Source: Streptomyces sedi (GTDB lineage: Bacteria; Actinomycetota; Actinomycetes; Streptomycetales; Streptomycetaceae). From it: DNA of 64,000 nucleotides. The stretch's first letter is position 1. The number at the start of each line of letters is the position of its first letter. The position numbers were made by a program, and so were the translations under genes. Shown one piece after another: positions 50,599-58,731 of this stretch. The DNA lies in contig NZ_VDGT01000002.1 in NCBI RefSeq assembly GCF_006335015.1, forward strand, positions 124,001 to 188,000, written 5' to 3'. The notes under the pieces were generated by a model, which was not told where the DNA came from, did not search any database, and saw only the letters and a program-made list of their open reading frames with translations.

Positions 50599-51237
50599 TC
50601 AGCGGGCGGCGCCGGGCAGGAACTGCGGCCCCTGTGGGGGCAGCACGAACGCCGGGTCGGCGCCCGGGTAGCCGTAGGGCGTGGGCGGCGGTCTGCGGGC
50701 CGCGCCGATGCCGAACTCGCCGGCCAGCGCGACCAGTCCGCCGGTGAAGCCGCGCCCGATGGCGCGCAGCTCCCAGCCGCCGTCCTCGGTGCGGGCCACC
50801 TCCCCGCAGAGCACCGCCGTCTCGCGCGTCCCCGGGCGCAGCGGCAGCGCGGCGAGCGGGCGCCCGGTGGCGAGGTCGTGCACGGTCAGCTCGGGCCGGC
50901 TCAGCTCGGCGCGGAAGCCGCCGTCCGCCGAGGCGGCCAGCGCCATCCGTGTGATCCCCTTGTCCAGGCCGGTCAGTTGGGCTCGCACCACGTCGCGCAG
51001 GCTCCCGTCCGCGCGTTCCTTGGGGAGGCGCTGGACCAGCCCCGAGGGGTGGCTGGGGTGGTTGTAGAAGACGAAGTCGCCCTCCTGGCCGACGCGTCCG
51101 TCGCCGCCGAGCAGCAGCGCGGAGAGGTCGAGGTCGGGCGCTCCGGCACCGCTGTGCTGCCAGCTCCAACGCAACTCTACGCGGACCCCGCCGGCGTCCA
51201 GCCGCAGCGGAGCACCGGGTTCCAGCACAGGGGTCAT
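50599..51237 (-). CDS. TerD-family protein
   Basis: The 212-residue protein has TerD features: LELGAP-like start PVLEPGAPLRLDAG, DLDLSALLLGGDGRVGQEGDFVFYNHPSHPSG, and FRAELSRPELTVHDL. It has a Pro-rich C-terminal tail ending QFLPGAAR. ATG at 51237 begins the family domain. It is divergent from the CitE-like gene at 51348. TerD proteins are calcium-binding and act in stress or phage/tellurite resistance by a mechanism not settled. Confidence 0.86.
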   Translation of the reverse strand: MTPVLEPGAPLRLDAGGVRVELRWSWQHSGAGAPDLDLSALLLGGDGRVGQEGDFVFYNHPSHPSGLVQRLPKERADGSLRDVVRAQLTGLDKGITRMALAASADGGFRAELSRPELTVHDLATGRPLAALPLRPGTRETAVLCGEVARTEDGGWELRAIGRGFTGGLVALAGEFGIGAARRPPPTPYGYPGADPAFVLPPQGPQFLPGAAR

Positions 51238-51347
51238 ACACCGAATCCTGCCTACGGCCATGCTCTCGAAACAATGCCGAGCTTACGATGGCCCGAAACC
51301 GGTGACGTCAGCCAGGCGGCCGGAGGGTGGGGGAGAGCGGGGACCAC

Positions 51348-52508
51348 ATGCGGCACTTCGGGCATCTGACTGCCGCGCGCCGCCGCGCGCTGTTCCATCG
51401 GGAGCCGGCCGAGTTCGGCCCCGACTCGCCGGTGAGAACGGTGGGTTACGCCCTGGGCGCGACGCTGTACGCGCCGGCGACCAGACCGCGGCTGGCGGAG
51501 GACGTCGGCAAGCAGGCCAGGTCGGGCGTGGTCTCCATGGTGCTGTGCCTGGAGGACTCCATCGGCGACGCCGAGGTGGCCGACGCCGAGGCGAACCTGC
51601 TGCGGCAGTTCCGGCTGCTGGCGGCCGAGCCGCCCGGCTCGTTGCCGCTGCTCTTCGTGCGGGTCAGGGAACCGGAGCAGATCCTGGACCTGACGCGGCG
51701 GCTGGGTCAGGACATCGGGCTGCTGACCGGCTATGTGCTGCCGAAGTTCACGCCCTCCTCGGGCGCCGCGTTCCTGGAGGCGGCCGTCGCCGCCGAGGTG
51801 CTGTGCGGGCGGCGGCTGCTGGTGATGCCGGTGCTGGAGTCGCCGGAGCTGCTGCATCTGGAGAGCCGCCACGAGGTGCTGCGCGCGGTGGCGGCGCTGG
51901 TGGAGAAGCACCGCGAGCGGGTCCCGGCCGTGCGGCTCGGCGTCACCGACTTCTGCTCGGCGTACGGGCTGCGCCGCACCCCGGAGATGACCGCCTACGA
52001 CGTCGGCCTGGTCGCCTCCGTGATCGCCGACGTGGTCAACGTGCTGGGACGCGCCGACGGTTCGGGGTGCACCGTGACCGGCCCGGTCTGGGAGTACTTC
52101 CGCACCCAGGAGCGGCTCTTCAAGCCGCAGCTGCGCAACACCCCGTTCAGCGGCCGGGCGGAGGAGCTGCGCGCCCGGCTGATCGAGCACGACATGGACG
52201 GGCTGCTGCGCGAGATCGAGCTGGACCGCGCCAACGGGCTGATGGGCAAGACCTGCATCCACCCCTCGCACGTCGCCCCGGTGCACGCCCTCTCGGTCGT
52301 CAGCCACGAGGAGTACACCGACGCCGCCGACATACTGGGCGCGGTCCCCGGGGGCGGCGGGGTGCTGCGTTCCGCCTACACCAACAAGATGAACGAGGTG
52401 AAGCCGCACCGCGCCTGGGCCGAGAGGACCATGCTGCGCGCCGAGGTGTTCGGCGTCGCCAGAGACGGAGTGGACTTCGTGGACCTGCTCGCCGCGGGCA
52501 ACGCGTGA
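51348..52508 (+). CDS. HpcH/HpaI (CitE-like) lyase of the Ter-linked module
   Basis: The 386-residue protein has the CitE/HpcH barrel: VSMVLCLEDSIGDAEV (metal/acidic site), VLPKFTPSSGAAFLEA, VMPVLESPELL, and GKTCIHPSHVAPVHAL. This lyase type is a recognised member of the Ter-associated operon thought to build a nucleoside-like molecule. ATG at 51348 follows GGGGAGAGCGGGG. Its stop overlaps the next gene's GTG by four bases. Confidence 0.85.
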   Translation: MRHFGHLTAARRRALFHREPAEFGPDSPVRTVGYALGATLYAPATRPRLAEDVGKQARSGVVSMVLCLEDSIGDAEVADAEANLLRQFRLLAAEPPGSLPLLFVRVREPEQILDLTRRLGQDIGLLTGYVLPKFTPSSGAAFLEAAVAAEVLCGRRLLVMPVLESPELLHLESRHEVLRAVAALVEKHRERVPAVRLGVTDFCSAYGLRRTPEMTAYDVGLVASVIADVVNVLGRADGSGCTVTGPVWEYFRTQERLFKPQLRNTPFSGRAEELRARLIEHDMDGLLREIELDRANGLMGKTCIHPSHVAPVHALSVVSHEEYTDAADILGAVPGGGGVLRSAYTNKMNEVKPHRAWAERTMLRAEVFGVARDGVDFVDLLAAGNA

Positions 52509-54904
52509 CGGCCCCCATATGGTCGGGTGACTGGGTCACCCGACGGCTCGGGGTCGCGCTGACCGGAACGGAAGCGCGGGAGCTGCTGGGCCTGGCCCTG
52601 CGGCGCAACCCGCGCAGGGCCCATCTGCTGGTCTCCCGCGTGCTCGGCAAGCACGTGCCGCGGCGGCCCGAACGGATACACGGCACCGGGCTGGCCCTGG
52701 GCCGGCGGGTCGCCGACGAGCTGGGCGAGGACGCCGGGCGCGCCGTCGTCCTCGGCTACGCGGAGACCGCGACCGGGCTCGGGCACAGCGTCGCCGACGG
52801 GCTGGACGCCGTCGGCTATCTGCACTCCACCCGGCGCCCGGTGCCCGAACTGCCCCCGGTCGGCGGCTTCGAGGAGGAGCACTCGCACCACACCTCCCAT
52901 CTGCTGCTGCCCTCCGACCCCGGGCTGCTCGCCGGCGGGGGCCCGCTGGTGCTGGTCGACGACGAGCTGTCCACCGGCCGCACCGTCCGCAACACCATCG
53001 CCGCCCTGCACCGCCTCTGGCCGCGACCGCGCTACGTGGTGGCCACCCTCGTCGACACCAGGACGGAGGCGGACCGCGCCGCGCTGGCCAAGTTCGCCGC
53101 CGAACTGGGCGCCACCGTGCGGGTGGTGGCCCTGGCCGCCGGCCGGATCGCCCTCCCGGACGACGTGCTGGCGCGCGGCGCCGCCCTGGTCGCCGCGCAC
53201 GAGCCCCCCGCCGCCCCGCCGCCCCCGCGCGCCGCGGCCCCGCCCGCCAGGCTCACGCTCCGCTGGCCGGCGGGCGTGCCCGACGGCGGCCGGCACGGCT
53301 TCACCCGCGCCCACCGCGCGCGGCTCGAAGCGGCGCTGCCGGCGCTCGGCGCCGAGTTGGCCGCCCAACTCCCGCCCGGCGCACGCCGGGTGCTGGTGCT
53401 GGGAACCGAGGAGCTGATGTACGCGCCGCTGCGCCTCGCGCAGGCGCTTCAGGGCGCGCTCGGCGAGGGCGCCGAGGTCGCGTTCTCCTCCACCACCCGC
53501 TCCCCGGTGCTGGCGGTCGACGACCCCGGCTACGCCATCCGCAGCCGGCTGGACTTCCCCGCCCACGACAGCCCGCCCGACCCCGGCCCCCGCTACGCCT
53601 ACAACGTCGCCGGCCAGGGCTGGGACGCGGTCCTCGTCGTCACCGACGCCGCCGGCGACACCGCCGAACTCCACGCGGCGGACGGCCTGTTGGCCACCCT
53701 CGCCGGCCACGCGGCCCGGGTGCTGCTCGCCGTGCTGCCCGCCCCCGAGCCGCTGCCGCGCCCGCTGCGCGGCCCCGCGTTCTCCTCCTACCGCCCCGAC
53801 GAGGTCGGCTGGCTGCTCCAGGACCTCTCCGGCGTCACGCTGGAGGCGCCCCGCGAGGAGCGCGAGGAGGCCATCCAGTCCGGCGGCGCCCACTACGCGG
53901 AGTCGCTGCCCGTCGAGTACCAGCCGAGCGAGGAGTACCAGCGCCTCTTCGCCCACGCGCTGGACGCCTCCGCCGACCGCGTCGCCCGCGCCGTCGGCAC
54001 CGTCACCGAGACGGTCCTCGCCGAACGCTCGCCCTCGCCCGTGCTGGTCTCCCTCGCCCGCGCCGGCACGCCCGTCGGCGTCCTGATGCGCCGCTGGGCC
54101 CGGCACGCGCACGGCGTCGACGTGCCCCACTACGCGCTGTCCATCGTGCGCGGCCGGGGCGTCGACACCACGGCGCTGCGCTGGATCGCCGCCCACCACG
54201 CCCCGGAGGACGTGGTCTTCGTCGACGGCTGGACGGGGAAGGGCGCCATCACCCGCGAGCTGGCGGCGGCGCTGGAGGCGTTCCCCGGCTTCGACCCCGG
54301 CCTGGCCGTACTGGCGGACCCGGGCGGCTGCGTCACCACCTACGGCACCAGGGACGACTTCCTGATCCCGTCCGCCTGCCTCAACTCCACCGTCTCCGGC
54401 CTGATATCCCGCACCGTGCTCCGCGCCGACCTGGTCGGCCCCGGCGACTTCCACGGCGCCAAGCACTACCGCGAGCTGGCCGGAGCCGACGTCTCCGGCC
54501 GCTTCCTCGACGCCGTCACCGCCCGCTTCCCCGACGTCGCCGACGCCGTCGCCGCCGACACCGCCGCGCTGCTCGCCGCCGACCGCACCCCGACCTGGGC
54601 CGGCTGGCGCGCCGTCGAACGCGTCAGCGAGGAGTACGGCATCCACGACGTCAACCTGGTCAAGCCCGGCGTCGGCGAGACCACCAGGGTGCTGCTGCGG
54701 CGCGTGCCCTGGCGGATACTGGCCCGCCGGGGCGCCGGCTCCGACCTCGACCACATCCGGCTGCTCGCCGCCCAGCGCGGCGTCCCCGTCGAGGAGACCG
54801 ACGAACTTCCCTACAGCTGCGTCGGGTTGATCCACCCCCGCTACACCAGGGGCGCCACGGGCGCCGACGGCAGAACGACCCACGGAACGGAGAGCGGCGC
54901 ATGA
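52505..54904 (+). CDS. Fused phosphoribosyltransferase/TRSP and StiP-PELOTA protein
   Basis: The 799-residue protein joins two normally separable units. Residues 1-235 form a PRTase with PRPP motif VLVDDELSTGRTVRNT; 240-420 resemble the TRSP domain. Residues 425-690 match the StiP cysteine-protease-like domain (SGGAHYAESLPVEYQPSEEY, VSLARAGTPVGVLMRR, VDGWTGKGAITREL, ACLNSTVSGLISRTVL, FHGAKHYREL). Residues 700-790 resemble the PELOTA RNA-binding end. Published analysis of Ter-linked operons proposed that these domains make and process a ribosyl metabolite. GTG at 52505 overlaps the previous stop; the final TGA overlaps the HAD start. The product is unknown. Confidence 0.82.
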   Translation: MTAPIWSGDWVTRRLGVALTGTEARELLGLALRRNPRRAHLLVSRVLGKHVPRRPERIHGTGLALGRRVADELGEDAGRAVVLGYAETATGLGHSVADGLDAVGYLHSTRRPVPELPPVGGFEEEHSHHTSHLLLPSDPGLLAGGGPLVLVDDELSTGRTVRNTIAALHRLWPRPRYVVATLVDTRTEADRAALAKFAAELGATVRVVALAAGRIALPDDVLARGAALVAAHEPPAAPPPPRAAAPPARLTLRWPAGVPDGGRHGFTRAHRARLEAALPALGAELAAQLPPGARRVLVLGTEELMYAPLRLAQALQGALGEGAEVAFSSTTRSPVLAVDDPGYAIRSRLDFPAHDSPPDPGPRYAYNVAGQGWDAVLVVTDAAGDTAELHAADGLLATLAGHAARVLLAVLPAPEPLPRPLRGPAFSSYRPDEVGWLLQDLSGVTLEAPREEREEAIQSGGAHYAESLPVEYQPSEEYQRLFAHALDASADRVARAVGTVTETVLAERSPSPVLVSLARAGTPVGVLMRRWARHAHGVDVPHYALSIVRGRGVDTTALRWIAAHHAPEDVVFVDGWTGKGAITRELAAALEAFPGFDPGLAVLADPGGCVTTYGTRDDFLIPSACLNSTVSGLISRTVLRADLVGPGDFHGAKHYRELAGADVSGRFLDAVTARFPDVADAVAADTAALLAADRTPTWAGWRAVERVSEEYGIHDVNLVKPGVGETTRVLLRRVPWRILARRGAGSDLDHIRLLAAQRGVPVEETDELPYSCVGLIHPRYTRGATGADGRTTHGTESGA

Positions 54905-55776
54905 CACCCCGCACCCTCGTCGCCAGCGACCTGGACCGCACGCTGATCTACTCGGCGAACGCGCTGGAGCTGACCTGCGCCGACCGTGACGCCCCCCGGC
55001 TGCTGTCCGTGGAGAACTACCGGGGCAGGCCCCAGTCGTTCGTCACCGAGGCCGCCGCCGCCCTGCTCGCCGCGCTCGCCGCCGACCCGCGCGCCGTGTT
55101 CGTCCCCACCACCACCCGCACCCGCGAGCAGTACCTCAGGATCCGCCTGCCCGGCCCGCCGCCGCGCTACGCGATCTGCGCCAACGGCGGCCATCTGCTC
55201 GTCGACGGCGTCAGCGACCCCGACTGGCACCGCGCGGTCACCCGCGCGATCGCCGCCGCCTGCGCGCCACTGAAGGAGGTCAGGGCCCACGTCGCCGCCA
55301 CCGCCGACCCGGCCTGGCTGCTGCGCGACCGCGACGCCGAGGGCCTCTTCCACTACCTGGTGGTGGACCGCGAACGGCTCCCCGACGCCTGGCCCAAGGC
55401 GCTCGCCGAGTGGGCGGCGCCGCGCGGCTGGACCGTCTCCCTCCAGGGCCGCAAGCTCTACGTGGTGCCCGAGCCGCTCACCAAGAGCGCCGCGGTCGCC
55501 GAGGTCGCCCGCCGCGCCGGCACCGGGCGGGTGCTGACGGCCGGCGACTCGCTCCTCGACCGCGACCTGCTGCTGGCCGGCGACGCCGCCTGGCGCCCAG
55601 GCCACGGCGAACTCGCCGGCAGCGGCTGGACCCACCCCCGCGTCAACGGCCTCGACGAACGCGGGGTCAGCTGCGGGGAGACGATTCTTCGCGCGCTGCT
55701 CGCCGCGCTTCCCGCCGCCGGACCGGACGACGCAGCCGCTCCCGTTCCCGGTCCTGCCGCCGCCAGTCCTCGCTGA
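54901..55776 (+). CDS. HAD-family hydrolase of the Ter-linked module
   Basis: The 291-residue protein has the HAD motifs: DLDRTLI with Asp10 and Asp12, VFVPTTTRT (motif II), Lys in EPLTKSAAV, and GDSLLDRDLL (motif IV). It would remove phosphate from the module's ribosyl-phosphate intermediate. ATG at 54901 overlaps the preceding stop (ATGA). The last about 110 bp overlap the end of the convergent DUF4383 gene. Confidence 0.87.
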   Translation: MTPRTLVASDLDRTLIYSANALELTCADRDAPRLLSVENYRGRPQSFVTEAAAALLAALAADPRAVFVPTTTRTREQYLRIRLPGPPPRYAICANGGHLLVDGVSDPDWHRAVTRAIAAACAPLKEVRAHVAATADPAWLLRDRDAEGLFHYLVVDRERLPDAWPKALAEWAAPRGWTVSLQGRKLYVVPEPLTKSAAVAEVARRAGTGRVLTAGDSLLDRDLLLAGDAAWRPGHGELAGSGWTHPRVNGLDERGVSCGETILRALLAALPAAGPDDAAAPVPGPAAASPR

Positions 55777-56377
55777 TCTCCCGACGCTGCCGGTCGGCCA
55801 GCCGCTGCCGCCGCTCCACGCCCACGGCCGCCTCCGGGTGCCGCGCCCGCCAGAACGGGTTGTCGTGCGGCAGCCGCCCGGAGACCCGGCCGTACATGCC
55901 GACGAAGAGCAGCGCCAATCCCACGGCGAAGCTGAAGAACACGTTGGAGAGCCCGAAGTTGAGCACGTTCGCGCCGGTGCTCAGCACCGCCAGATGGGCG
56001 AAGCCGCTCAGCACGAAGAGCGCGCCCAGGGCCAGGCAGAACACGGACGCCAGGCTCCCCCCGACCAGCATCATCACGCCCAGCGCCAGCCCCACCACGA
56101 CGGACAGCCAGCTGAGCGCGCCGTTGGTGTTCATGCCCCAGACCGTGTCGTCCCCGGTCGAGAAGGCGCCCAGGCGCTGCGTCACGCCCAGGACGCCGAA
56201 GATCACCAGGGCCAGGCCGATCAGCCCGGCGCCGATCCGGTAGAAGCGGTTGAGCCGCCGGTCGGCCGGCCGGTCCCGCTCCAGCGTCGCCCGCCGCAGC
56301 AGGCCGAGCGGGCCGCCCTCCGGCAGCCGGGGCTCGCCGCGCGAATCCGTCCCCAACAGGGACGAGACCGATGCCAT
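55667..56377 (-). CDS. DUF4383 membrane protein
   Basis: The 236-residue protein has four hydrophobic segments (about residues 48-66, 85-105, 110-130 and 140-162), a DUF4383 core with LNRFYRIGAGLIGLALVIFGVLG and NTNGALSWLSVVVGLALGVMMLVGG, then a long Arg-rich cytoplasmic tail. The tail is encoded by the part overlapping the HAD gene. ATG at 56377 is followed by ASVSSLLG. The function is unknown. If the tail is only an extension, the true core ends near residue 170. Confidence 0.78.
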   Translation of the reverse strand: MASVSSLLGTDSRGEPRLPEGGPLGLLRRATLERDRPADRRLNRFYRIGAGLIGLALVIFGVLGVTQRLGAFSTGDDTVWGMNTNGALSWLSVVVGLALGVMMLVGGSLASVFCLALGALFVLSGFAHLAVLSTGANVLNFGLSNVFFSFAVGLALLFVGMYGRVSGRLPHDNPFWRARHPEAAVGVERRQRLADRQRREISEDWRRQDRERERLRRPVRRREARRAAREESSPRS

Positions 56378-56569
56378 GGTGGCCTCCTCGGGTCCCTCGG
56401 AAGTCGGTCGCTCCGGGAACCGCGCCTCACCGGCCGCCGCACTCCCGGAATGTCCCGTTCCGCGTACCCGGGCCCGCCCCGGACGACACCGCCCCCGCCC
56501 GACGATCCGCCGGGACCTGCCGCAGGGAGCCCCGGATCGCCCGGCCCGCCCGGATCGCCGGCGATGGCC

Positions 56570-57922
56570 TCAGCGGCCCGCCCGGATGGCGTCCACCACC
56601 GCGCCCGCCGTCTCCCGCACACCCTCCAGCTCGGTCAGAAACCGCCAGTAGTCCGGGTTCCGCCCCCCGCCCTCCAGCTCCGTCACCGCCCGCTCCAGCC
56701 GCGTCACCGCCGCGTCCAGCGGCCCGGCGTGCCGCGGGTCGGGAACGGTCCGCCCCCGCATCGCCAGCCGCTGCGCGTCCCGCAGCGCGAAACGCGTCCG
56801 CTCGATCTCACCCGACGGGTCCCCGGCGATCTCGTTCAGCCGCCGCAGCCGGTCACCCGCCGCCGAGACCGCCTCGTCCGCGCCGCCCAGCAGCTCGTGC
56901 GCCCGCGCCAGCTGGACGGTCGCCGCCTCGAACCGCTGCGCACGCCGCTCCCCGCGCGCCGCCGCCAACGCCTCCCCGGCCTCCCGCACCGCCTCCTCGG
57001 CCTGCTCCGGCACCCGCTGGAGGTCCTGCCAGCAGTTGGCCATGAACCGCCGCCGCAGCTCGCTCAGGACCGGCCCCACCGAGTCTGCGCGGTTGCTGAT
57101 GGCCTCCGCCCTGGTGCGCGACGAGGTCAGCCGCCGGTCGATCTCCGCCGCCCGCTCCGGCAGCCGCGCCGCTTCGGCCGCGATCGCCTCCGCCTGCCGA
57201 CGCACCCGCTCGGCGCGCTGGATCGTCGGCCGCACCCCGTGCCGGCCCGCGCCCTCGTTCAACGCCCGCAGCTCGGGCCCGAGCCCCGCCAGCCGCGCCG
57301 CCAACTCGTCCGCGCCGAGCCCGGAACGCCGCGCCCCGTCCAACGCCTCCGTCGCCGCCAGCAGCGCCGCCTTCGCCCGCTCCACCGCGGGCGCCACCTG
57401 CGCCAACTGCTCCTGCGCCCGCGCCACCAGCGGCGTCAGGCTCTGCTCGAACCGCTCCAGGTCGCCCTTCAGCCGCACCAGCGCGTCCGTCACCCGCGCC
57501 AGCTCCCGCTGCGCGCGGTTGGCCGCGCCTGCCTCCAACTCCTCCGCGTCCAGGTCGTGCGCGTCGAGGGTGGTGATGTAGTCGTGGCTGACCTGGTCGA
57601 CCTGCTCGCCCAGCGTGGCGAAACCGGCGTTCGCGCGTCGCGACTCCGGGGTCTCCTCGGCGGCCGACACCGTCTCCAGGGTGATCCGCAGGTCCCGGTG
57701 CGCGGTGTCCAACTCGTAGAACGCGGTCGCCGCCGCGTCCTTCGCCTGCTGCGCCCTGGCCCGCGACTCCTCGGCCCGGCCCCGGCCCCAGCGCCGCGTC
57801 CCCCCGCCCGTGAACGCGGCGGGCGCCGCCACCAGCGCGAACGCCACCAACGCGGCCGGCGCCAGCACCATGGAGACGGTGAGATCCCTCGCCAGTCGGC
57901 TCGCGGCTCGGCCGGTTGTCAC
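56570..57922 (-). CDS. Membrane-anchored coiled-coil protein
   Basis: The 450-residue protein has one N-terminal membrane segment (about residues 17-38) followed by almost unbroken Ala/Arg/Glu-rich helix with heptad spacing, breaking only near residues 250 and 400. Only a few Cys or Trp occur. No enzyme motif is seen. It resembles long actinobacterial coiled-coil proteins of unknown function, perhaps structural or scaffold. The start is GTG at 57922 after GGGAGAAGGA; the longer frame to 57985 lacks a site. Confidence 0.75.
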   Translation of the reverse strand: MTTGRAASRLARDLTVSMVLAPAALVAFALVAAPAAFTGGGTRRWGRGRAEESRARAQQAKDAAATAFYELDTAHRDLRITLETVSAAEETPESRRANAGFATLGEQVDQVSHDYITTLDAHDLDAEELEAGAANRAQRELARVTDALVRLKGDLERFEQSLTPLVARAQEQLAQVAPAVERAKAALLAATEALDGARRSGLGADELAARLAGLGPELRALNEGAGRHGVRPTIQRAERVRRQAEAIAAEAARLPERAAEIDRRLTSSRTRAEAISNRADSVGPVLSELRRRFMANCWQDLQRVPEQAEEAVREAGEALAAARGERRAQRFEAATVQLARAHELLGGADEAVSAAGDRLRRLNEIAGDPSGEIERTRFALRDAQRLAMRGRTVPDPRHAGPLDAAVTRLERAVTELEGGGRNPDYWRFLTELEGVRETAGAVVDAIRAGR

Positions 57923-58063
57923 AGTGTCCTTCTCCCCGTGGTCGCTGGGCCAGGTGAGTCCCCGCTCATTCTCCCACCCACACAACGTTCCGAAAGCTGT
58001 CGGTAGTGCCCGACAACACGCCTTGCCGGCGCGGGTGCGCCGTGCGACTACCGGACTCGCCGG

Positions 58064-58290
58064 TGCGGCACGGTGGTCGTCCGCGGCCCGTCACGGATGC
58101 GCCGCGCCGTTCCCCGCGCGCCTTCGCTGTCGCGGACGGGGGGTGCGAGTGACCGTTGGCCGTGCTGCGGGCGACAACCCGCGTGGTCTGTGCGGCACGG
58201 TGGTCGTCCGCGGCCCGTCACGGATGCGCCGCGCCGTTCCTCGCGCCCCTTCGCTGTCGCGGACCGGGGGCGCGGGGAACTGCGCGAGCG
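58064..58290. repeat. Direct 74-bp repeat plus a right arm of the dispersed element
   Basis: The sequence starting TGCGGCACGGTGGTCGTCCG is present at 58064-58137 and again at 58191-58264, a 127-bp period with few changes. The second copy runs into GGGGGCGCGGGGAACTGCGC (58266-58285), the right arm of the family seen at 20232 and 33640. The array lies in the 477-bp gap between the coiled-coil gene and tRNA-Val. No gene is credible in it. Confidence 0.88.
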
Positions 58291-58399
58291 ACCACACACC
58301 GAGCCGCACCCGACAAGGTGCCCAGGCCGGCAAGACCGGGGGCTGCCGGCCTCGTTGTTCCCGGCGGCCAGCCGTGTAGGCTTTGCCAGCGAATTCCCC

Positions 58400-58474
58400 G
58401 GGTGCATAGCTCAGCGGTAGAGCGCCGCCCTTACAAGGCGGATGTCGGCGGTTCGAACCCGTCTGCACCCACCA
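58400..58474 (+). tRNA. tRNA-Val (anticodon UAC)
   Basis: A 72-nt cloverleaf plus encoded CCA. The acceptor GGGTGCA pairs with TGCACCC, the D arm is AGCTCAGCGGTAGAGC, the anticodon loop is CTTACAA, and the T arm contains GGCGGTTCGAACCCGTC. The TAC anticodon is valine. No integrated element is visible at its 3' end within this window. Confidence 0.95.
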
Positions 58475-58731
58475 GAGGATCGTCGTTCGAACCAACGACC
58501 TCACCGGTTTGAGTTCCAGGCGTGGAACGAGCAAGTCGCAGCGCGGCAAGACCGCCGCGCCCAGAATCGTATGCGGTGGCTGCGGCCCGCGCCCGCGCCA
58601 CTCTCGAAGCAGCGGCCCGGACGGCCGGAGCGATGGTGGCCATGGTGGCCATGGACCGAACCTGGCGTCGGAAGACGACCGCCACGGCAAACCGCTGGTC
58701 GATCCCGCCACAGGGCCGCCTCAGGGCCGCC

